Positions 43,376 to 51,530 of a stretch of 64,000 bases of DNA are shown piece by piece. Position 1 is the stretch's first letter; the number at the start of each line of letters is the position of its first letter. Source of the DNA: a bacterium. Its GTDB lineage: Bacteria > Armatimonadota > Abditibacteriia > Abditibacteriales > Abditibacteriaceae. The stretch is from the NCBI GenBank assembly GCA_004172935.1, contig SDZD01000012.1:62001-126000 (forward strand), written 5' to 3'. The notes under the pieces were generated by a model. The model ran no database searches and was not told where the DNA came from. It saw nothing but the letters and a program-made list of their open reading frames with translations. The translations under genes and the position numbers were made by a program.

Positions 43376-44236
43376 ACCAGTGTTGCGGGTTTAGAGCTTG
43401 AAATCCGCGAAGTTGAAACGCACCTTGCCAGTCCAATTCATGCACAAGTTAAGTGCTGCGGCTGTGTAGTGGAGGCGTGTTTGTAGCGAGTGCTTGAGAC
43501 GATAGTCCATCTTCTTCATATTGAACACGCCTTCACAGGCGGAAAAGAGGGTTTCAATAAGCATCCGTTCATTCCATTGGCCCTTCTCACAGATTTTCAG
43601 GTTCATCGGGTCACCCTGCTGAGCGTGAAAGCCTTTATCCGCCAAGACAATCATCTTTTCCTCAAAGCTTTCGATCACGCACCCAAATAGGGTAGCGTGG
43701 CAGTTGGCACTACAACAACCGATACGCACAATAAGTCCTTGCTGATTGATGAGCACAAACCACTTCGCCCCCACAATACAGCGACCATTGCTTTTGCCTT
43801 TGCGGTCCATGTGCCATTCACACCGACCTTCACGACGAGGATGCATCAACTCAATACCAAAAGTATCACAGACACCTAACGCAGTGGGTTGAGCTAAAAA
43901 GCGTTTCCCCAAATGTTGGTACTTGCGCCACAAGCGGAACAAGCGTGATTGTTCGGGCAGATGAGGAAACAGGCTCTTCAACTCCTTGGACAACCAGCGG
44001 TAGAACGCGCGCCAGCCTTGACCACGCAGCACTTGGAGCACGCCCACCGTCACCACTTCGCTGCGATGAAGGCGCGCAAGCGCGGGCTTCTTCGCTTCTT
44101 TGAGTTCGTCGTCTACCCGACAGAACAATGCCAGAGTAAAATCTTGAGCAGACAGAGGTTGAGCAGTCTCGGTGTGTTTGGTCACTCACCTAGTTCTACT
44201 CGCCTTTGTCTGTCCTATCAAACCCGCAACACTGGT
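43376..44236 (-). mobile_element. Complete insertion sequence, 861 bases, DDE transposase, TA target duplication
   Basis: Terminal inverted repeats ACCAGTGTTGCGGGTTT (43376-43392) and its exact complement (44220-44236), 17 bases. Both ends are flanked by TA. One transposase gene fills the element; its stop codon lies inside the left repeat. The TA duplication and size fit IS5-related subgroups; the protein also resembles IS982, so the family is left open. Confidence 0.85.
43391..44185 (-). CDS. IS transposase, DDE type
   Basis: 264 residues, apparently intact. VCDTFGIELMHPRREGRCEW and MDRKGKSNGRCIVGAKWFVL lead to the first Asp region, VIVLADKGFHAQQGD-like MIVLADKGFHAQQGDP carries the second Asp, and ERMLIETLFSACEGVFNMKK the Glu with the Y/R-rich helix. 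The pattern is that of short IS982/IS5-type DDE transposases with RNase H fold. The only gene of the element, so recent activity is possible. Confidence 0.88.
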   Translation of the reverse strand: MTKHTETAQPLSAQDFTLALFCRVDDELKEAKKPALARLHRSEVVTVGVLQVLRGQGWRAFYRWLSKELKSLFPHLPEQSRLFRLWRKYQHLGKRFLAQPTALGVCDTFGIELMHPRREGRCEWHMDRKGKSNGRCIVGAKWFVLINQQGLIVRIGCCSANCHATLFGCVIESFEEKMIVLADKGFHAQQGDPMNLKICEKGQWNERMLIETLFSACEGVFNMKKMDYRLKHSLQTRLHYTAAALNLCMNWTGKVRFNFADFKL

Positions 44237-44426
44237 TAGTAATCATTTTCTTCTCGATTTCTCGCTCCAAGTTACCTTCGTATATTCAGCCCGCAGTACC
44301 CGCCTTGTGCCTATTGACAGCAGTACGTCTCGACGCATTAAGGTGGAGGGAGAACCCAATGCGCTATCCACCTTCGACAGTTTCCAATTGCGCACGCAAT
44401 ATCAAGTTGCCTTCTGAATACGGCAA

Positions 44427-44585
44427 TTATTGGCGCTGAGAAGGCGCCGCAGGGGCAATCCAATCCTCACCAAACAGGTCGGGGCGCAGTTTTGCCATTA
44501 ATTCATTGACTTCGCCGCCGGAAAGCACCAGGCAAACTACACCATTATCAGCACCAAACGGAGGGCGACGTGGAAATACCGATAA
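44427..44585 (-). pseudogene. Coding remnant of unknown family
   Basis: 52 codons without a start, ending SQRQ and stop: RRPPFGADNGVVCLVLSGGE and VNELMAKLRPDLFGEDWIAP are protein-like. A TGA precedes the fragment. Further upstream on the same strand (to about 44720) another frame reads LKRLAPKGQRLVIGADGK, perhaps part of the same decayed gene. The gene family is not recognised. 44600-44860 otherwise contains only the upstream region of the AraC gene, with GGGTAGAAT as a possible -10. Confidence 0.45.
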
Positions 44586-44860
44586 TCAAAGAACACAAAC
44601 GAGCGAGTGCGTTTTTAGCTTGCCTTTCCATCCGCTCCAATAACTAATCTTTGGCCCTTAGGCGCCAAGCGTTTAAGCGCACCTCTTCGCGCAATCCATT
44701 TATGCCATGAAAGAGAAGTTGATGTGGCCTTTGGTTTAATCCTATCGTTGGGTAGAATTATTGCTAGGTCAGGTGATGGTAATTGGAGAAAGTAGAAATC
44801 ATGTCTGCGTTAATCCCTTCAGGTCTGGAAATGACCTCAATGTATTGAACATAAATATCT

Positions 44861-45730
44861 ATGTTGATTCAGAGTCTTCTTCATTTGCGGGGCGCCGAAA
44901 TGTTTTCGATGACGGGGGTTCCTCTCCACGTCTTTCGGTTATCGGGCTGCGAATCACTACAACACAGCCACGATTTCCACGAGTTATTTCTAGTTACCAA
45001 GGGAGAAGGACGACACCAATTGTTCTCACCAGGTGGCGATTTGCACGAAGCGATTGAACTCCATCCCGGTGCTCTCATTTCAGTTCCTCTTGGTTGGTCG
45101 CATTCCTATCAGCCATCAACCGATTTAGAGATATTTAACGTGGCGTTTGCTCAACAAATGCTCGAAAATTGGCCGCGTATCGCGGAACGTTTTCAGCTCT
45201 TTTCTTGTTCACCAAAAGTTCCTACCCGGTGGTTGCTTCGGCGTGGCGCACTGGAGCAAATTGAAACCCAGCTTCAAAATATCGCCAGAGAACTTGTGGG
45301 GCGAAGTATCGGGTACGAATATGCGGCCCAGGCGAAACTTCTCGATATTTTAGTGTGGATTGAGCGCCTGAACCTACAAACCAAGCAAAAAATTAAGCCG
45401 GAGTTGGCCGCAATGGTTTCGCAAACCATTGTTTTCATGGAACAACATTTGTCGACCTCGATTCGTCTTGAGGACATGGCGAACACCGTTCACCTCAACG
45501 AAACCTATTTTTGCGAGGCCTTCAAACAAGTAACTGGAATATCGCCGGGACGCTATTTGATGCGGCTTCGTTTGGAGCACGCTCACTACCTGCTACTCTC
45601 CACCGCAATGCCCGTTACAAATGTGGCGAGAGAGTCAGGTTTCACAGACCCCAGCCATTTTGCAAGAGCTTTCAAAAGAGCTTTCGGCACCTCTCCAACT
45701 CGACTCCGCTATAGCCGAGAACAATCCTAG
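44861..45730 (+). CDS. AraC family regulator with N-terminal cupin
   Basis: 289 residues. LQHSHDFHELFLVTKGEGRH and IELHPGALISVPLGWSHSYQ are the cupin sugar-sensing domain. The C-terminal pair of helix-turn-helix motifs includes IRLEDMANTVHLNETYFCEA and VARESGFTDPSHFARAFKRA. This is the RhaS/RhaR architecture. It precedes the GH78 rhamnosidase gene by 108 bases, so activation by L-rhamnose is a reasonable guess. A CGCTGCC-CT-GGCAGCG palindrome lies at 45806-45821 just before the GH78 start. Confidence 0.9.
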   Translation: MLIQSLLHLRGAEMFSMTGVPLHVFRLSGCESLQHSHDFHELFLVTKGEGRHQLFSPGGDLHEAIELHPGALISVPLGWSHSYQPSTDLEIFNVAFAQQMLENWPRIAERFQLFSCSPKVPTRWLLRRGALEQIETQLQNIARELVGRSIGYEYAAQAKLLDILVWIERLNLQTKQKIKPELAAMVSQTIVFMEQHLSTSIRLEDMANTVHLNETYFCEAFKQVTGISPGRYLMRLRLEHAHYLLLSTAMPVTNVARESGFTDPSHFARAFKRAFGTSPTRLRYSREQS

Positions 45731-45838
45731 TTTTTCCGAAGCATATCACGGAATCCGTTGGGACATGGCGAAATACTAATTCCATCCTCCAATCCGTGAG
45801 GACGACGCTGCCCTGGCAGCGCACGTCACGAGAGCGCC

Positions 45839-48529
45839 ATGAGAAATATATTTCTTCTCGTCATTTTTTTAGGATTCACAACAAAAATGTCTTTCAGTGC
45901 CAGTGTGCCAACAAAAGCCGATTCCCTTCGCTGTGAACAACTCATTGATCCCAACGCCATCGACAATGGACATCCGCTGTTAAGCTGGCAAATGACTTCG
46001 ACGCAACAGAGCAAAAGTCAAAAAGCGTACCGCGTTATCGTGGCCAGCAGCATAAAAGGATTGAACCAAAATAAAGGGGATTACTGGGACAGCAGTAAAG
46101 TGGATTCTCCCAACAGTACGATGGTCCAGTATTCGGGACAGCCCCTTATGTCGCGTACCCAGGTCTTCTGGAAGGTGATGATTTGGGACGAAAAGGGCAA
46201 ACCAACCCCTTGGAGTCGTCCGGCTTCCTGGACAATGGGCCTATTACACGCGAACGACTGGAATGCCAGGTGGATTGGTGCCATATCGGAAGACCCATCG
46301 CCTGACTCAACGACCACCGGGCCAGCGCCCTATTTTCGCAAGGAATTCAGCTGCACGAAGACGATCAAGAAAGCAACAGTCCATGTCAGTGGTCTCGGCT
46401 TCTACGAACTTTCCATTAACGGTCAGAAAATTGGCGACCAGGTGTTAGCACCCGCTGTCACCAATTATGACAAGAGGCCGCTCAAGGGATTGCTTTACCC
46501 TTACGACGATCAATCAACACAACGGGTGTTTTACAATGTCTTTGATGTTAGCAAGCAAGTAACTCAAGGAACGAATTGCGTTGGAGTCCTGCTTGGCAAC
46601 GGATGGTATAACCAACGTGATCGAACGGTTGAAGGCAAGATGTGGTACGACCTGCCACGGATGATTCTCCAGTTAGAAATCACCTACTCAGATGGCAGCA
46701 CACAGCAAGTCGTTTCCGATGGCTCCTGGAAAACCAACACAGGCCCCCTGCAGCACGATGGGATATTTAGCGGCGAAAAATATGATGCGAGATTAGAACT
46801 TGGAGCATGGCAAAAGGCGAGTTATAAAGACGACGATTGGAAACCCGCTCTTCTGGTGCGCAGCCCGACAGGAAAACTGGAAGCACAAAATGCTCCTTTC
46901 GATAAAGTAGTGAGGACTTTGCACCCAGTTCTCGATGAAAAAAAGGACCTGGTGTATAAATTCCACCTTGAGGAAACGGTTTCTGGTTGGGCCTCGATTC
47001 GCGTCAGAGGAAAAAGTGGAAGCCAGGTCAAAATTCGCTATGTCAGCGAAGAAGGGCACGATTACGGGCAAATTGACACCTATATTCTCAAAGGCAAAGG
47101 AATAGAGACGTGGAAACCGCGATTTACCTGGCACGCTTTTCGGGATTTAGAGGTCACCGTTAGCGATCAGTCAGTTGAATTGGACAGCCTCCTCGTCGAA
47201 GATGTCCATACCGCAGTAGCTGGTAACGGGACGTTCGAATGCTCCAATCCGCTATTCAATAAAATCAGCGCGGCTTACATCAAAACGCAGCGAGCGAACT
47301 TTCATGGTAGCATCAGCAGTGACTGCCCGCACCGCGAAAGACTGGGATATACCGGTGATGGGCAAGTAGCAATGGAAAGTGCCCTCGACTCCTTCGACAT
47401 GTTTCAGTTCTACTGCAAGTGGTTCCAGGACATGGACGACGCCAGAAACAAAAAGACGGGCTTCGTTACCCATACCGCTCCTTTTGGTGGCGGCGGTGGT
47501 GGCCCCGCCTGGGGGTCTGCGTATGTGATCATGCCCTGGCTTCATTACGGTCGTTACGGCGATAAAACCGTGATCAGACAGCATTATGTCGGTATGAAGC
47601 AGTGGGTCGATTATCTCCAAACCAGAACCGATGAAAAGGGACTTGTAACCAGGGAAGAACCCAACGGCTGGTGCCTGGGAGACTGGTGTACGCCCTCTGC
47701 CACGGAAATCCCCGAACCGCTCGTCAACACCGCGTACTTCTATCATGTCACCGATATTATGTCGAAAGTCGCCAAGGTTCTAGGGGAAGAGGATGACTAT
47801 GTGCGGTTTTCGAAACTCGCGGCGGGAATCAAGGTGAATTTCAACCGAGCCTATTTCGACGCTTCGAAAGATTCGTACTGGCAAGGAAGGCAAGGCTCCG
47901 ATGTTTTCGCTCTGGCTTTCGGGCTAGTTCCCGATGATAAGCGCGATTTGGTATTCAATTCCCTTCTCAAGCAACTCCAGAAACTGAATTACCATTTTGA
48001 TACCGGAATTCTGGCGACTCCATTGTTGCTGGAAGTCCTTTCAAATGCGGGCCGTGATGACATTGCTTATAAGGTTATGAACCAAAGGGATTTCCCCAGT
48101 TTCGGCTATCTGCTCGACGACAAAAACAGCACATTATGGGAGTCCTGGGATGGTCATGACTCTCACTGTCATCCTATGTTTGGAGGCGTTGTTGCCTGGT
48201 TTTACAACGGACTGGGGGGCATCAAAGCGGAACCCAATTCCGCTGGAATGAAGCATTTCATCATTGAGCCGAAAACTGTCGCCGATTTGGACTATTGCAA
48301 GTCTTCTTACAACAGCCTCTATGGTGTGATTCGTTCGGAGTGGAAGAAGATGCCGAATGGCAAGCACCAATTTTCCATTGAGGTTCCCGCAAACACCTCT
48401 GCAACATTCATTCTGCCGAATCTAAAAGACAGGGCGACAACCGAGACGGGAGAGAATATTCCCGTCCAAAAATCACAGGGAAAATGGGCAGTCGAGTTTA
48501 AATCGGGCGTTTACAAATTTGAATCCTGA
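45839..48529 (+). CDS. Alpha-L-rhamnosidase, GH78, secreted
   Basis: 896 residues with signal peptide (IFLLVIFLGFTTKMSFSA). The order is the usual one: Fn3-like start (HPLLSWQMTSTQQSKSQKAY), N-terminal lectin-like sandwich (YFRKEFSCTKTIKKATVHVS, GLGFYELSINGQKIGD), and the (alpha/alpha)6 barrel with CPHRERLGYTGDGQVAMESA and the catalytic stretch EPNGWCLGDW. LWESWDGHDSHCHPMFGGVV is the second conserved acid region. Releases terminal L-rhamnose from pectin RG-I/II, gums or glycosides. Probably in one unit with the GH92 gene 55 bases downstream. Confidence 0.94.
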   Translation: MRNIFLLVIFLGFTTKMSFSASVPTKADSLRCEQLIDPNAIDNGHPLLSWQMTSTQQSKSQKAYRVIVASSIKGLNQNKGDYWDSSKVDSPNSTMVQYSGQPLMSRTQVFWKVMIWDEKGKPTPWSRPASWTMGLLHANDWNARWIGAISEDPSPDSTTTGPAPYFRKEFSCTKTIKKATVHVSGLGFYELSINGQKIGDQVLAPAVTNYDKRPLKGLLYPYDDQSTQRVFYNVFDVSKQVTQGTNCVGVLLGNGWYNQRDRTVEGKMWYDLPRMILQLEITYSDGSTQQVVSDGSWKTNTGPLQHDGIFSGEKYDARLELGAWQKASYKDDDWKPALLVRSPTGKLEAQNAPFDKVVRTLHPVLDEKKDLVYKFHLEETVSGWASIRVRGKSGSQVKIRYVSEEGHDYGQIDTYILKGKGIETWKPRFTWHAFRDLEVTVSDQSVELDSLLVEDVHTAVAGNGTFECSNPLFNKISAAYIKTQRANFHGSISSDCPHRERLGYTGDGQVAMESALDSFDMFQFYCKWFQDMDDARNKKTGFVTHTAPFGGGGGGPAWGSAYVIMPWLHYGRYGDKTVIRQHYVGMKQWVDYLQTRTDEKGLVTREEPNGWCLGDWCTPSATEIPEPLVNTAYFYHVTDIMSKVAKVLGEEDDYVRFSKLAAGIKVNFNRAYFDASKDSYWQGRQGSDVFALAFGLVPDDKRDLVFNSLLKQLQKLNYHFDTGILATPLLLEVLSNAGRDDIAYKVMNQRDFPSFGYLLDDKNSTLWESWDGHDSHCHPMFGGVVAWFYNGLGGIKAEPNSAGMKHFIIEPKTVADLDYCKSSYNSLYGVIRSEWKKMPNGKHQFSIEVPANTSATFILPNLKDRATTETGENIPVQKSQGKWAVEFKSGVYKFES

Positions 48530-48584
48530 TGTGTATCGGTTCATTTCTCTCCTAACGCCAAAAGCTGACAACACACTCTTTAAT

Positions 48585-51425
48585 ATGAAAAATACACTGC
48601 TCACCTCTTCGCGCTTGCTCGCGTTTGGAGCGACGTTCTTGTGCATGGGATCATCCATTGTGATGGCCCAAACCGATGTAACTTCCAACAACAAAGTCAT
48701 TTCGCCCGCTGAAAGCGTCAACACCTTTCTGGGCACGGCGGAGCATGGACATACCTTCCCCGGCGCCGCCGTGCCATTCGGCATGGTGCAACTTAGCCCC
48801 GACACACCTCAGGGCGGCTGGGATAGCGCCTCTGGCTATCATTATTCGCAAAGCACCATCCGTGGTTTCAGCCACACCCACTTTTTAGGCACGGGTATCA
48901 GTGGCCTGGGTGACATTCTGGTGATGCCCACCGTTGGACAGGTGGATTTAAATTCCGAAGGGGGGCGCTCTTACTGGTCGCCATTCTCTCACTCTAATGA
49001 GACGGGCAATGCTGGCTACTACAGCGTGTTCCTCGACAAACCCCGTGTCAAGGCCGAATTAACCGCCACTAAGCGCGCCGGTTTCCACAAGTACACCTTT
49101 CCACAAACCGACAATGCTCACATCGTTCTCGACCTGGTTTCTCGCGTAGATGGTAGCCCCCAGGATTTGAGGGATGCCGAACTCAAAGTAGAGAACAGCA
49201 CCACTGTAAGCGGTTATCGTGTCGTGGGCGACTGGGGTGGAGATCGCAACGTTTACTTTGTGCTGCAGTTCTCCAAGCCATTCGATTCTTTCGACATTCA
49301 AACCGATGGAAAGGCCCAGCCAGCTGGGACAACCACTGCCAAAGCCCGCTTAATCAAGGCAATGGCCAACTTCAAAACAACCGCAAACGAAGCGGTTTTG
49401 GTCAAAGTTGGCATTTCCAGCACCGGTGTCGAAGGCGCTCGTAAAAACCTGACGGCGGAAATTCCCGCATGGGATTTCGACGGCGCCCATGCCGCCGCGA
49501 AGAAGGTTTGGAACGACACCCTCAACTCGATCAGCATTGAGACACCCGATCCGAAAATCCGCCGCACCTTCTATAGCAACATGTACTTCTCGTTGCTAAC
49601 TCCAACTCTGTTCAACGACGTTGACCGTACCTATACCGGTGCCGACCGCAAGAATCACGTTGGAACTAACGACTATTACACCCTTTTCTCGTTGTGGGAT
49701 ACCTTCCGTGCGCAGATGCCACTGCTCAACCTCATCGAGCCACAAAAATCGGGGGCAATGGTTGACTCGATCACCAAACACTACGAGCAATTCGGAAGGA
49801 AGAGCACACCGGTCTGGACGAACTGGGGCAATGAAGCCTGGGTTATGATCGGTTACCACTCAGCGCCAGTCGTGGTCGATGCCTATTTGAAGGGAGTTGG
49901 GGGTTTCGACCCCGAAAAAGCCTATCAAGCTCTCAAGGGCACCGCACTTTCAACCACAGGCCGCCCTGACAGCTTCGCCTTCGGTGAATATGTCAAGCAG
50001 GGATATATCAACTCCTCAACCGGCGCCCCAGACACGAACAAACAATCAGTTTCGCGGACTCTGGAGTACGCTTATGATGACTGGTGTATCGCCAAAATGG
50101 CAGAGAAACTTGGGCACAAGGAAGATGCCGCGATGTTTTATGCTCGTGCCGCCAACTATCGCAATGTCTTCGACACCACTGTTGGTTTCATGCGCGGGCG
50201 CAAGGCGGATGGTTCATGGCGTCGGCCTTTTAATCCCAAGCAGTTGGTTCACGCTGATTACACCGAGGCCAATGCCTGGCAGTCCAACTGGACCGTCATG
50301 CAAGACGTGCCCGGTCTAATCAATATTACTGGCGGCGACAAAGCGTTCATCAGCAAGATGGACGCAATGTTCAATGAGAAGGACGACGTAATGGCCAACA
50401 TCCCGGATATTACGGGCCTGATAGGCCAATATGCTCATGGCAATGAACCAGTTCACCACGTCGCTTACCTTTATAACTATGCTGGCGCTCCTTACAAAAC
50501 GGCAGAGCGGGTTCGCGAAGTTATGCGTAAGTTCTACGACGACACCCCCGCAGGACAGCCCGGCAATAACGATGCGGGGCAAACCTCTGCCTGGTATGTC
50601 TTCAGCGCCATCGGTTTCTACCCAGTCAACTCATCGGGGGGCACTTACGAAATCGGCAGCCCACTGGTAAACCGCGCTGTTCTGAACTTACCCAACGGTA
50701 AAAAGTTCACCATTCTGGCGCAAAATAACTCGGCGCAGAATATGTACGTGCAGTCGGCCCGTCTCAATGGCAAGAGTTATAACAAGTCATTCCTCAGCTA
50801 CTCCGATATAGTGAAGGGCGGCGAGTTCGTGCTTAACATGGGCGCCAAACCCAACCTCAAATGGGGTCGGGCCAAGGCTGACCGTCCTGTTTCGGGGATG
50901 CCCAAAGGGTTTAAATATGCAGCGTTGCCGACGCCTTCAACTACTGGTTACATCAAATTAAACCTGCCTATTAAAGTCGCGGCTGGTAGCGACGATCCCA
51001 TCGGCGACTTTGTGGCGGACCCGAATATGACTGAGGGTTCAGTCGCTGGAGATGGCAACGTTACTATTGATGTCAGTGCTCCCGATGCAGGCCCAGCCGG
51101 AATTTACCAGTTCGAGCGCTACGGCCAAGACTTCTCCTATATTTATCCCGTTCCTGCGGGCAAGTATCAAATCAAGTTGCATTTTGCGGAAGTCGCCGAC
51201 GAAGAACCGGGAATGCGCTTCTTTAACGTGACCATAAACGGTCAACCTGCTCTGACGAACTTCGAGGTTTACGCAGCAGCTGGTGGCATCAACAAGGCTG
51301 TCGTCAAAACGTTCCCCAACATCACACCAGATGCCAAAGGCAACATCGTCATCCGTACTTTCGCGACGCCGAGTAGCCCCGACCAAAACGCCAAGATCAA
51401 CGGCATTGAGATTAAGGCCCAATAA
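48585..51425 (+). CDS. Alpha-mannosidase, GH92, with C-terminal malectin-like domain, secreted
   Basis: The ATG at 48585 (signal ending GSSIVMAQ) is chosen over the track start, giving 946 residues. FLGTAEHGHTFPGAAVPFGM, HTHFLGTGISGLGDILVMPT and GNNDAGQTSAWYVFSAIGFY are hallmark GH92 blocks. The last about 150 residues (DFVADPNMTEGSVAGDGNVT, YQIKLHFAEVADEEPGMRFF) form a malectin-type carbohydrate-binding domain. GH92 enzymes cleave alpha-mannosides, usually 1,2-linked, with calcium. Convergent with GH106; 35 bases separate the two stops. Confidence 0.94.
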   Translation: MKNTLLTSSRLLAFGATFLCMGSSIVMAQTDVTSNNKVISPAESVNTFLGTAEHGHTFPGAAVPFGMVQLSPDTPQGGWDSASGYHYSQSTIRGFSHTHFLGTGISGLGDILVMPTVGQVDLNSEGGRSYWSPFSHSNETGNAGYYSVFLDKPRVKAELTATKRAGFHKYTFPQTDNAHIVLDLVSRVDGSPQDLRDAELKVENSTTVSGYRVVGDWGGDRNVYFVLQFSKPFDSFDIQTDGKAQPAGTTTAKARLIKAMANFKTTANEAVLVKVGISSTGVEGARKNLTAEIPAWDFDGAHAAAKKVWNDTLNSISIETPDPKIRRTFYSNMYFSLLTPTLFNDVDRTYTGADRKNHVGTNDYYTLFSLWDTFRAQMPLLNLIEPQKSGAMVDSITKHYEQFGRKSTPVWTNWGNEAWVMIGYHSAPVVVDAYLKGVGGFDPEKAYQALKGTALSTTGRPDSFAFGEYVKQGYINSSTGAPDTNKQSVSRTLEYAYDDWCIAKMAEKLGHKEDAAMFYARAANYRNVFDTTVGFMRGRKADGSWRRPFNPKQLVHADYTEANAWQSNWTVMQDVPGLINITGGDKAFISKMDAMFNEKDDVMANIPDITGLIGQYAHGNEPVHHVAYLYNYAGAPYKTAERVREVMRKFYDDTPAGQPGNNDAGQTSAWYVFSAIGFYPVNSSGGTYEIGSPLVNRAVLNLPNGKKFTILAQNNSAQNMYVQSARLNGKSYNKSFLSYSDIVKGGEFVLNMGAKPNLKWGRAKADRPVSGMPKGFKYAALPTPSTTGYIKLNLPIKVAAGSDDPIGDFVADPNMTEGSVAGDGNVTIDVSAPDAGPAGIYQFERYGQDFSYIYPVPAGKYQIKLHFAEVADEEPGMRFFNVTINGQPALTNFEVYAAAGGINKAVVKTFPNITPDAKGNIVIRTFATPSSPDQNAKINGIEIKAQ

Positions 51426-51440
51426 GCCAGCCTTGGTGTC

Positions 51441-51530
51441 GCAAAACTCCCCTACAGCCTTCAGGTCTGTTCAACCCGCTCAAGAGTTACCGGGCCAAGC
51501 AGCCCTGAAGGCTGTAGCGGGGAGTTTTGC
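51441..51530. repeat. Quasi-palindrome spanning the GH106 stop codon
   Basis: A 25-base arm (51441-51465) and a 27-base arm (51504-51530) are inverse complements except for two extra bases (GC) in the second. Both begin or end in GCAAAACTCCCC. The right arm is inside GH106 coding sequence; the left arm contains its stop codon. Can fold into a large hairpin acting as terminator for both convergent genes. Confidence 0.85.

Larger units (their letters stand above)
43177..44417 (+). pseudogene. ORF split by the insertion sequence (putative exported protein)
   Basis: Left part 43177-43374 reads a hydrophobic export-like segment (HGLSLASLLLLAPITKYASS) then VGYDIYIIISLY. Right part 44238-44417 continues in the same frame, SNHFLLDFSLQVTFVYSARS to QLRTQYQVAF and a stop. 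Removing the element plus one TA copy restores an open frame of about 126 codons with beta-strand-like sequence and a terminal Phe, as in outer-membrane proteins. The true start may be further upstream because the frame is open from about 43125. The gene family is unknown. Confidence 0.5.
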
